This document shows, one piece after another, positions 39,555-51,500 of a DNA stretch of 64,000 bases. A model generated the notes under the pieces. That model saw only the letters and a list, made by a program, of their open reading frames with translations, was not told the DNA's origin and ran no database searches. Made by a program: the position numbers and the translations under genes. Every line of letters starts with the position of its first letter. Position 1 is the first letter of the stretch. Source of the stretch: Symbiodinium natans (taxonomy: Eukaryota > Sar > Dinophyceae > Suessiales > Symbiodiniaceae); NCBI GenBank assembly GCA_905221605.1, contig CAJNDS010002110.1:533501-597500 (forward strand). Reading direction: 5' to 3'.

Positions 39555-42500
39555 CTGGAGAGGGCTCAGGGTTTATAGGGTTTATGGGGTTTATGGGGTT
39601 TATAGGGTTTATAGGGTTTATAGGGTTTATAGGGTTTATAGGGTTTATAGGGTTTATAGGGTTTAGGGTTCATAGGGTTTAGGGTTCATAGGGTTTAGGG
39701 TTTAGGGTTTAGGGTTTAGGGTTTAGGGTTCAGGGTTATGGAGTAACCTGGGAATAAAAAAGAGTGCCCGTTTTGACTTCAAGGGGCTGATAAGGGGAAC
39801 CCGAGCCGAGCAACCTAGGCATAAAAAGGGTGCCCGTTCTGACTTAAAGGGGCTTATAAGGGGAACCTGAAGCCTAAACAAAAGGAATACGGGCCTACTC
39901 TGGGTCCCCCTAAACCCTAAACCCTAAACCCTAAACCCTGAACCCTGAACCCTGAACCCTAAACCCTAAACCCTAAACCCTAAACCCTAAACCCGAAACC
40001 CTAAACCCTAAACCCTAACTCGCAGGGTTTACGTGGCAAGGGCCTCGGCTGCGCGCCGGTGCTTCTGAAGAATGAAGAGGCTTTCCTTGGTCCACCCCTC
40101 TCCCGACACTGTCTCGCGCGCGCGCTCGAAACCGTAAACCCTAAACTTACTGAACTTTCTAGGCCCCACACCCCAAAGACCCTAACCCCTGGACCCTAAG
40201 CCCAAAACCCTAAACCCTAAACCCTGCCTTTTTGGGGGATGTGCCAGGGGTAGGCTGGGCTTGCGGCTTAAGATCTCAGGGCCAAATTCATGCGGCTGAA
40301 TCCTCACCCCACCCTCTTGCTTTGGCTCTTTTCTCCCTTCAACACTCGGCAGACCCTGCACCCTAAACCCTAAACCCTAAACCTGTAAATGCTCTCTGAA
40401 AAACCCTAGAGAAGGCGTTCGAATATTCACCCAATAAGAGAACGAGCACGAAGCCTTACCTTCAAAAGGACCCTAAACCCTAAACCCTAAACCCTAAACC
40501 CTAACCCTAAACCCTGAACCCTAAACCCTAAACCCTAAACCCTGAACCCTGAACCCTAAACCCTAAACCCTAAACCCTAAACCCTGAACCCTAAACCCTA
40601 AACCCTGAACCCTAAACCCTAAACCCTAAACCCTAAACCCTGAACCCTAAACCCTAAACCCTAAACCCTAAACCCTGAACCCTAAACCCTAAACCCTAAA
40701 CCCTAAACTGCTTTTCGAAGCAACCTTCCAGACCCCTTGGCTTGCTCGGACGTAGGCAGCTTTCGGGCGCGTGCGGGTGGTTTAGGGTTTAGGGTTTAGG
40801 GTTTAGGGTTTAGGGTTTAGGGTTTAGGGTTTAGGGTTTAGGGTTTAGGGTTTAGGGTTTAGGGGGCGTGGGCGTTTTGGGCTTGATTGGGGCTTACTTG
40901 GGCTTTAACTAGGGCTTATAAGTTAAAAAGGTTTCAAAGGGCTTAGGTTTCGGGTTTTGGGCTTGATTAGGGCTGAATTGGGCCTTTTAACTCGGGTTTA
41001 TGAGTTACAAAGGGTTGAAAGGCTTAGGGTTTCGGGTGGCTGCACCTGGCCGTCACTTAAACATCGCAGACAGAGCTGAGCGAAGCCCACGAAGTCTTGC
41101 GAAGCCCGAAATTCAACCCCCAGCCCCACCCGCACCGAAACCCACAACCCCTATTGTAGGTTTCAGGGCATCACTACTATTTGCTTTAAGAAACGCCTAC
41201 CCAAAACAAGAACAACATTCTTCCTTAGAAGGGCAACATAGGGATTACTGTCTTTCTTTGTTGGGGGGTTCTTAAGCAAGCTGTAAACATCCAGATCTTC
41301 CACAACCCCGTAATTAAGGAACATACCCTAACTTATATTCTAAAGAAAATTAGGGTGCATTCCTTACTTAAGGGCTTTTGGAAGATCCGGGTAAGGTATG
41401 CTGAGAACCCCCTTGACTTCCCGGACCTTCGCAGCAGAAGAGTTGCTTTTTTCGGCACTGCCAGCTGATAGCTTGTCGCTGGAAACCCTACGGTGCCCTG
41501 ACAGTCCCTACAAATGTACGAATATGAACTACCTACTGTAACCCCAAACATGTAAGTTCTGAGTAGATAGGCCCCTGTGCTAGGCTGGGTAAGGCCTGAG
41601 CCAGGCAGATGTGGCAGGTCACTCGCTCTCCTCACGCTTTCGCTTGTTGACACTCCTTGGTTGACCCGTAGCCATATCATAATGAGAGTTGCCCTTTGGA
41701 GGGTTTAGGGTTTAGGGTTTAGGGTTTAGGGTTTAGGGAACCTAGAACCCAAAAACAGGGGCAAAAGGGCATCACTGGGCAACCGAGACTCGTCTGGTTC
41801 CCTTTGAAAACGTCCTTGGCTGTCTGGGCGCTCACTCAGCGGGTTTGGGGGTTGAGGGGTTAGGGGCTTAGGGTTGAGGGGTTTAGGGTTGAGGGCTTGG
41901 GGTTGAGGGTTTAGGGTTGAGGGGTTAGGGTTTAGGGTTGAGGGGTTCAGGGTTTATAGGTCATTTCTTGGATGCTACGACCTGTTCACGCACCCCAAAC
42001 AAACCCTAAGCCCCAAGCCCTCAAAACCCCTAAACCATTCACTTGAGCCCCTCCAGCCCCAAAACTCCCTGAACCCCTAAATCCTTCGGCAGCAGGCTTG
42101 CAAAGAACAAATACAAAAAATGCCTGACATCTACACCCTAAACCCTAAACCCTAAACCCTAAACCCTAAACCCTAAACCCTAAACCCTAAACCCTAAACC
42201 CTAAACCCCAAGCCCAAGCAGCCAACGCAGCAGAGGCCTCCGTATCCGGGACGCCCGCTGAGAAGAGGCTGAGCTTAAGCATGACATCGGGCCACGCTCG
42301 CATCAACTCGGCGAATGCCTTGCTAGACTTAGGGGTTTAGGGTTTAGGGTTTAGGGTTTAGGGTTAGGGTTTAGGGTTTAGGGTTTAGGGTTTAGGGGTA
42401 CCCAAGCAGGTTTAAAAGTTAAAAGGCTACCAGCTCAGCGCCGAAGATGCTGGCAGCTTGATGACGTCGACCATGTGCTCTTTGATGTAAGAGAGGCACG

Positions 42501-45500
42501 CCCTCTCCTTAGTAGCCCAGACACCATATCATAATAAGGGCACCCTGTTTTTTGGGGTTGGTTCCTTTATAAGGGAACCTTGAACCCCCCAAAAAAAGGA
42601 AAAAGGGCACCACTGGGCTACCAAGTCTCAAGGTGAGTGGCTTCAAGCAGATGCGCCTGACCTGGGCCGACTTCTGAACCCCCCCCCCCCCCCAAAAAAA
42701 AGAGGTTTAACTTTTAGGCTCCTAAATGTCATTTTAGTTGCTTCAAAAACCCAAAAGGTTTAGTTGCATGGGCATTTTAGTTGCTTCAAAAACCAAAAAA
42801 AGTTTGGTTGCTTCAAGAAAGGTTCAGGTCCTAAGAGCCAGCCAGAAGAAATTATTACCCTAAACCCTAAACCCTAAACCCTAAACCCTAAACCCTAAAC
42901 CCTAAACCTCAAGAAAAGCCCCAGTGACAGAGGATGCGGCTGACCTCCGGCGTGGTGAGCTGATCGCACAGCTGCAGCTCGCACCACCTCTGCAGCCTTG
43001 TGACCTGGTACCTTGGCTGGTGGAGGGTTTAGGGTTTAGGGTTTAGGGTTTAGGGTTTAGGGTTTAGGGTTTAGGGTTTAGGGTTTAGGGTTTAGGGTTT
43101 AGGGTTTAGGGTTTAGGGTTTAGGGTTTAGGTGCACCTTTTTGCCTACAGGGGCGTCTACGGGGACCTAAACCCCAAAAGAGGGGAATCAGGGCCTACTC
43201 TGGGTCCTAGTTATTCTTGAAGCCTAAGCCCTAAACCCTAAACGGTTTTTTTGTACTCATGAACAGAACCAACCCCACAAGCTATTCCAGAATGGTCTTG
43301 GTGCTTGTGACTGACAGCCAGCAAGGCCTGCATCCGGGACATTCGCGAGCCTGAGCCCTAAAGCCTAAACCCTATAAACCCTATAAACCCTGCTACAAAC
43401 CCTACAAACCCTATAAAACCTAAAAACCCTGAAACACCCTGAAAAACCCTGAAAACCCTAAACTCTAGACCTGCAGCAGCCAAACGCTGCTCCAGGAGAC
43501 ACGCATTTTGCATTGGCGCGCGGACGCGAAAATTTCTGAACCTTCGAACTTGTGTTCGGCGGAAAACGGACGGGCCAGTGATTTTCGATGTTTTTGCGAA
43601 ACTGCGCGAGGGTGTCCTTAAGTATGAGCGACTGGACTTAGAAACCCTAAGCCCTGCGCCCTGAACCCTACAAACCCCTAAACCCTACAAACCCCTGAAC
43701 CCTATAAACCCCTGAACCCTATACACCCCTAAACCTAAACCCTCAAAACCTCTAAACCCTAAAACCCTCCACCCTAAACCCTAAACCCTAAGACCTTCAG
43801 CCCAAACCTCTAAACTTGCGAGCCTCCTTCGCCATCCTCCGTCTCAGGCTTTCTTGCAACGAACTCCGCGACGTTGGGGAAACTGTCCGTGTATAGGAAC
43901 TTCAAGAACCTCAACCGATGTTTAGGGTTTAGGGTTTAGGGTTTAGGGTTTAGGGTTTAGGGTTTAGGGTTTAGGGTTAGGGGTTTAGGGTTAGGGGTTT
44001 AGGGTTAGGGGGTTCAGGGTTAGGGTTTCGGCTCTAGCAAGTCTAGGGTTTTTAGGGTTTTTAGTGTTCAGGGTTAGGGTTTAGGGTTCAGGGCTTTGGT
44101 TTGGGGCTTCAGGGGTTTAAGGTCCAGCAAGTTTGGGGTGTTATAGGTTCCTGAGGGAGGTTCAGGGTTTAAGGTTTAGGGTTTTAGCTAGTTTTGAGAA
44201 CTGTAGGTCCCTGAAGGCACGTTTAGTTGTTGCGGTCTTCATGAGCTGCACAAGGAACCGACCCCGCCCCCCCCCCCCTTCTTTCAAACGGAGGGAGGGA
44301 GAGGGAGAGAGAGAGAGAGAGAGCGAAAGCAAACAAAAGTAGGGGTGCTTCTTGGAAAGGCCGGTGGCCTCTTTACCTGTTACCCTTATACCTGTATAGC
44401 CCCTAGATACCCTAAAAAGAATTCCTCTACAAAACAGAAACCCTACTTAAAGAGACCACGAACCAATACCTAAACCCTAAACCCTAAACCCTAAACCCTA
44501 AACCCTAAACCCCAAACCTTCTCATCCTCTCTCGAGGAGCTCTTTGAAGGTGACGGGCTCGCAGTCCTCGATCACGATGACCTTCGAGACCTAGGTGTCG
44601 TTTAGGGTTTAGGGTTTAGGGTTTAGGGTTTAGGGTTTAGGGGATTGCCTATAGTTAGGGCTCCATATGAAGCAATGAGGGAAGTTGAAAATGATTTATA
44701 GTTAGGGCTCCACATTAAGCACTAAGGGAAGCTAACAGGTATTTATAGTTAAGGCTCCATATTAAGCAACCAGGGAAATTTTTGAACAAAGAAAATCCCA
44801 AATCGATACCTAGAGACTGATTCCTGCAGGCCGGCCGTCAGCTGCTTCTGGAAGACCTCCTCGGAGGGCCCCTTTTGTAAAACCCTGGGTTTAGGGTTTA
44901 GGAAAAAGCATGTTTTAAAATTCATAGCTCCTCCTCTAAACACAAAATAAGGAGAAACAAACGTTTAAAAACAAAAAAGTCCCAAGAGCCTAGCTAGAAG
45001 CCCGAAATCCTAAGCTACAAAGGATCCCCAAAACCCTACACCCTAAACCCTAAACCCGAAACCCTAAACCCTAAACCCTACAAACAACCCATGCCGAGCT
45101 GCGGATCTTGAGCACAGCAGCTGTGAGTGGGCTTGGATCGTGGCGCCCTGGACCAAGAACTGAACCTAAGGCTTTCAGTAGGGTCTAGGGTTTAGGGTCT
45201 AGGGTTTGGGGTTTAGGGTTTAGGGTTTAGGGTTTCCAGTGACCTAAGGGGGGAAAAGTAATTACATACTTGTTGGGCCACTTCCCTAAAATAGGAAACC
45301 CCGAACCCAAAAAAAAACAAAAAAAAGAGTATACTACCATTTGTCGGGTTAGTTACCTAATATAGGAATTAAGATTTAAAAACCAAAAAAAACACTGAGC
45401 AGCCTAGGAACATCACTGCAAGCGCCTCCCTCCCACAACGCCCGGGTGTCTTGGTTCCTGGGCCATCTCATGGGCTTTAAGCCCCAAGGGCTGATGTTGC

Positions 45501-48500
45501 AGGGCTAAGCTTAGAACAGGGTTTAGGGTTTAGGGTTTAGGGTTTAGGGTTTAGGGTTTAGGGTTTAGGGTTTAGGGTTTAGGGTTTAGGGTTTAGGGTT
45601 TAGGGTTTAGGGTTTAGGGGCAGGCCCACCACTGCGGAGGCTACGCCCCAGAATAAAGACCCAAGAAGACCCAAAGCAAGAGGTTTAGGGTTTAGGGTTT
45701 AGGGTTTAGGGTTTAGGGTTAGGGTTTAGGGTTTAGGGCTTTTTGGGTTATTTTGGGTTATTTTGGGTTATTTTGGGTTACTTTGGGTTATTTTGGGTTA
45801 TTTTGGGGGTTGTAGGGTTTAGGGTTGAGCCCTACTCCCGCGCTCCTTTGAGGAATCTACCCTAAACTGTATAGACTGTATAGGGATCCTTAGTATGATT
45901 TCAGGTGCATTCCTCAATTGAGGGGTATTGGGCTCTTGGGGGGAAGTCCTTCTGCTGAGTTCATCCCTAAACTCTACAAACCCTATAAACCCTATAAACC
46001 CTACAAACCCTATAAACCCTATAAACCCTCTGAACCCTCTAAACCCTATAAACCCTATAAACCCTATAAACCCTATAAACCCTCTGAACCCTATAAACCC
46101 TATAAACCCAATAAGCCCTATAAACCCTATAAACCCTAAAAACCCTGTGAACCCTATGAACCCTATAAACCCTGCAAACCCTATGAACCCTATGAACCCT
46201 ATAAACCCTATAAACCCTTAAAACCCTACAAACCCTAAACCCTATGAACCCTAAACCCTAAACCCTAAACCCTAAACCCTAAACCCTAAACCCTAAACCC
46301 TAAACCCTATGAACCCTAAACTGCTTTTCAGTTCAGTCCAGGGCGCAGGGTTGGACCGGGCACCTCAATCGCTGGGGTGAGGGCGCGAGACTCGCAGTCC
46401 CCCTCGAGGCGAATTTCCAGCACGAACTTGACGGTCAGGGTGTCGTTCCTGGGTTTAGGGTTTAGGGTTTAGGGTTTAGGGTTTAGGGTTTAGGGTTTAG
46501 GGGGTTAGGGTTTAGGGCTTAGGGCTTTAGGGCTTTGGAGTTCCTGATATTTCGACTTTCGCACTTGCCCAAGGCCGGCAAGGCTTCAGTTGCTTCTTGG
46601 TCTGGAGTGATGTTCCTGGATTTAGGGTTTAGGGTTTAGGGTTTAGGGTTTAGGGTTTAGGGTTTAGGGTTTAGGGTTTAGGGTTTAGGGCTTGGGGTTT
46701 ATGCTTTGGGGCTCATCACCTGGGTTTAGGCACTCGGTTTTCCTCACTGGTTTGCGGGAAGGGGAACCCTAAACATTAGGGTTGTCAGTTCGTGTACCTT
46801 ACAGCACAAAAAGAGCCCTCAACCCTCAACCCTAAATCCTAAGCCCCTTTCGAGCGCAGCAGGTGGGTCGCTGCTGCTCCGCCTCTTGCAAACAGCATCG
46901 GCTCTGCGTTTCACAAGGCTCTTATCACACTCTAAACCCTAAACCCAAAACCCTAAACCCTAAACCCGAAACCCTAAACCTAAAGCCCACCAAAAAACTG
47001 GGCTAGTTTATTGGGTTCCCCAAACCTGCCCAGACCATACATGGGGCAGCCGGGGCAGATCCCCAAGGCTTGGAGGTTTTGGGGACCCCTAAACCCTAAA
47101 CCCTAAACCCTAAACCCTAAACCCTAAACCCTAGACCCTAAACCCTAAACCCTAAACCCTAAACCCCTCTGAAAGCAAGGATCTCCACCCACTGCGACTG
47201 CAGCAGCTCTTCGTGCGTGAGGCCAAAGATGCCCAAATTCTCGGGGTCCTTGACGCTCCCGTCGCGCACGTCGGGGCCGAATGCCTTGCAGCCGTGCTCA
47301 TCCTGCAGGCGCGGGTCCCCACTTTGACCCGAAATGTTCGGGTTGTTGTTACCCTAAACCCTAAACCCTAAACCCTAAACCCTAAACCCTAAACCCTAAA
47401 CCCTGCTTCGAAGCTCTAAACTTCCCCTAAACAAGCCACGGCCCCTTCAAAAAAAAAAGCGAGCGCCCGGAACATGAAACAAACCCTAAACTGAAATCGG
47501 GCACCCGAGGTGGGGTTCGGGGTTTGAGTTCGGCGTTATGTACTCAGGGTGATAAGGTCTGAGGTTCAGGGTTACTTGGGGTTCAGGGACTCTAGGGTTC
47601 TCAAAATTGAAAAAGGGAGAACCCTGAACCCCAAACCCTAAACCCTTTGGGGCCTTGGGAAGACCCTACCTAGCCCTGCGCTCGTCCTCCAGGACTTCCG
47701 TGCGCGTCTCACCCCACTGCACAAAGTCCTTGCCGGCGGCCTTGACGAAGATGCGGTACCGAAGAGCTATCCGGCCCCCTTCCTGATTTAGGGTTTAGGG
47801 TTGACCCTGAGGGTTAAGGGGAGTTCTAGGGTTCAGGAGGCTTCGGGGTTTAGAGGTTATACCCGACACCCTAAACCCTAAACCTATAGGGTGCGGGGGT
47901 TCAGGGGTTTATACAGGACGTCATGCAGTCACTCTGAGTAGCGGAGGTCCGAGCCAGAGCACAGAACGGCTCAAAGAGTCAGGGGTTTAGGGTTTAGGGT
48001 TTACGGTTGAGTGTTTGGGGGGCTTAGCTCGGAATGTTTCCCCTTAATACTAATAGTATTACAATAGGGAATACGAAAATCCCTATGAAGGACTGATTTC
48101 AAAGAGGCTGTTTAGGGGGGGGACCAGAGCGAAGCACCTTCTTTTGGCAACAACTCGGGCAACAACCCTCAACCCTAGAAACCCTAGAAACTAGAAACTA
48201 GAAACCCTAAACCCTAAACCCGAGACCCTAAACCCTAAACCCCGAACCTTGGAATTGTGGGATCCCAAGCCAGGATGGCCCTCTAACGCATCCGAGAAAG
48301 ATTCCCAAAAAAAGGATCTCTTACGCCCAATTAAGTGGGTTTAGGGTTTAGGGTTTAGGGTTTAGGGTTTAGGGTTTGGGGTTTAGGGTTTAGGGTTTAG
48401 GGTTTAGTGTTTAGGGTTTAGGGAACATAAGCTAGCCCAAGGGCCTGCCACTGGTATGCACTTATAACTAGATGGCAAGTTCCACGAAGCTTCAAGTAGG

Positions 48501-51500
48501 CTGTAGAAGCCCACACCTCAACCCCACAACCTTCAAACCGCTCATCAGGGAAACCCCCATGATTCAAACCGCTCATCAGGGAAGCCCCCATGACATGGGG
48601 AAATAGGGTTGTAAGGGTTGAACTTCTCCCACAACAAAGAAAAAAGATAAGACTGTACCAAGCCTACATGCAAGGAACCCCCAAGCGTTCTCAAAGCGCG
48701 CACCCTAAACCCCAAAACCCTAAACCCCCAACCCTTTTTTGAACCCAGACTCTGCACCTAAACCCTAAACCCTAAACCCCACCTAAACCCTAAACCCTAA
48801 ACCCTAAGCCCTAAACCCTAAACACTAAACCCTAAACCCTAAACCCCCCCCAAAAAAAAACTTATAGAGTTCATTCATCGGCTACGTATCTTCGGAAAAA
48901 CACCCTAACTTGGGATGTTCCCCCTTATACTAACAGTCCTCAATAGGGATTCCAAGAGGGGGAACTAAGGTTTAGGGTTTAGGGTTTAGGGTTTAGGGTT
49001 TAGGGTTTAGGGTTTAGGGTAGGGGGAAAATCCCAACCTCAACCCAAACGAGCCGTGCGCCCCTCCCAGCTGCAGACGCGCGTCCCACAGGAGTACTGCC
49101 AGGGACCCATGCTGCTCCGTCCTGGGGCAGGGCTTACGTTAGGGTTTAGGGTTTAGGGTTTAGGGTTTAGGGTTTAGGGTTTAGGGTTTAGGGTTTAGGG
49201 TTTAGGGTTTAGGGTTTAGGGTTTGGGGTTTAGGGTTTAGGGTTTAGGGTTTAGGGTTTAGGGTTTAGGGATCCTACTGCGGAGCAAGGTCGAATGAGAA
49301 GCTCGCACTCGGGGGGATTCCGAAATTAGGGTAGTACCTTATTGGGTCCATATAATAAGGGAATCCTATTTGGGGAGCTGTTTTTAGGGGTCCCTGAGTT
49401 TCGTAAACCGTCACTTGAAACTGGGCCCATCAAGCGTTGAGGGTTTATAGGGCTTGGGGTGTATGGAATGTCGCTCTTGACTTGGGGTGCTCTCTGCGCT
49501 CGCAAACTTTAAGCCCCAAACCCCTGTTGCAACCAGGTCTCCCTTCAAACCCCTAAGCCCCGAAACCCCAAACCCTAAACCCCCAAACCCCCTAAACCTC
49601 CTAACCCTAAACCCCCCAACCCCCCACCCTAAACCCTAAACCCTAGACCCTAAACCCTAAACCCTAAACCCTTTTTGCTTCAGGGCAAACCCTAAACTCT
49701 AAACCCTAAACCCTAAACCCTAAACCCTAAACCCTAAACCCTAAACCCTAAACCCTAAACCCTACACCCTAAACCCTAAACCCTAAACCCTAACCCTAAA
49801 CCCTAAACCCCAAACCCCAAACCCTGAACCTTCCGAGCGGCCCGATGGGACCAGGGCCCCCGGGCTCCCAGAGCAGCATGCCTGAGGTTGGGGCCTAAGA
49901 GGGGTTTCCTAAACCCTAAACCCTAAACCCTAAACCCTAAACCCCAAACATGTAGGGTTTAGGGGTTTAGGGCTTATAGGGGTTTAGGCTTTAGGGTTCA
50001 GGGTTTGGGGCTTGTAGAGGTTTAGAGCTTTGTTTCAGGGTTTTGTCCAAGGCTCTAACCTAACGATTTCAAAAATGGGTGGTTGTTGTCAGCATTATGG
50101 TCCCTTTTCGGATCCCTATTAGAATACGGCACCGAGTATTTCCGGTACCCCGAAACGGGATCATAACTTTGACCACCACCCAAATCCCTAAACCCTAAAC
50201 CCTAAACCCGACATGTTGTTTGTTGAGTTGTAGGGCTTGGGGCCTCAGAACCCCCAGGCTTCTTCTCGGAATTTGGTGTTCGTCTCAGGGCCTTACGGCT
50301 AAGAGCCCGGCACCTCATTCTTGTGTAGGGCCGGGCTTCGGGTGAAGGAGAACCTGATACTTTGCAATCCCTTGCAACCCTAAACCCACCGAAACCCTAA
50401 ACGGGGTGGGAGGGGGGGGGGGGCGGTTTAGGGTTTAGGGTTTAGGGTTTAGGGTTTAGGGTTTAGGGTTTAGGGTTTAGGTTCTGCTTAGATTTGGGGG
50501 TCACTATTTGGCATGGTGTCGGAGTCACAGGTTGGGCCTCCTGCCTTCCAGGCTTTGAGGGTTTTGTTGAGATTCTGGGGCTTCAGGCTTGCTAGGGCTT
50601 AGGCCTTAGGCCTTAGGCCTTAGGCCTTAGGCCTTAGGCCTTAGGCCTTAGGCCTTAGGCCTTAGGCCTTAGGGCTTAGGGCTTAGGGTTTAGGGCTTAG
50701 GGTTTAGGGTTTAGGGCTTAGGGTTTAGGGTTTAGGGCTTAGGGTTTCTATTAGAGGGTCCTTAAGGGAAGGGATTCCATGGAGGGCAGGTAAACTTAGG
50801 GAAGCTAAGTGAACCCTCGGGAATCGTGGGGAGTATGAGGGAACCTGGGTTTACACACCCCATTAAGTTAGGGTTGAAGGTTTAGGGTTTAGGGTTTAGG
50901 GTTTCAGGGTTTCAGGGTTGCGGCGCTTCAGAGCAGGATGCTACAAGCGAAAGTTGGCTGTTGATGGAGCGACCTCCTGTAAGCACTCGACCCAGATGAA
51001 TGAGAAAGACCTCTTGGGTGGTTGTCACAATTCTGATCCCTTCTTGGTGTACTAAATGTTAGGTGCTGCATTAGAATAGCGATCCAAACAGACAACCACC
51101 CTCTTGGACTCTGAACTTGATACCGCCATGTCAGCCCTGAACCCGAAAGCCCTATGTCAAAAAGCCCTGAAACCGCAAACTCTAAAACTCTGAGCTCTAA
51201 ACCCAACCTGTACCCTAAAACCCTAGCACCCTAAAGCCCTGAACGCGACCTAAACCTTCTTGAGCCAAGGCTACACCCTAAACCCGGCCTAAACCCAAAA
51301 TCCGAAAGCCCAAAACTTCCTGAAAGCATCTGAGAGCCCCAAAGCCCTAGAACAACCCTAAATGGAACCCTAGAACCCTAAAGTAAGGCCTAAACGTCTA
51401 GAACCCTACACCCTCTCTCTTAAACCTCTCAACCCCTAAACCTCAAAGCCTAAACCCTAGAACCCTAAAACCCTCTCGAGACCCGTAGACCCATACACCT

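Noticed and set aside
45918-46221. Plus-strand frames with Pro-Tyr-Lys or Asn-Pro-Ile repeats
   Set aside because: Translations of the 9-mer CCCTATAAA block; no splice sites and no natural codon use.
51259-51274. Second spliced-leader-like match (CTTGAGCCAAGGCTAC)
   Set aside because: Needs a three-base gap, and no coding body lies on the correct side; probably chance.
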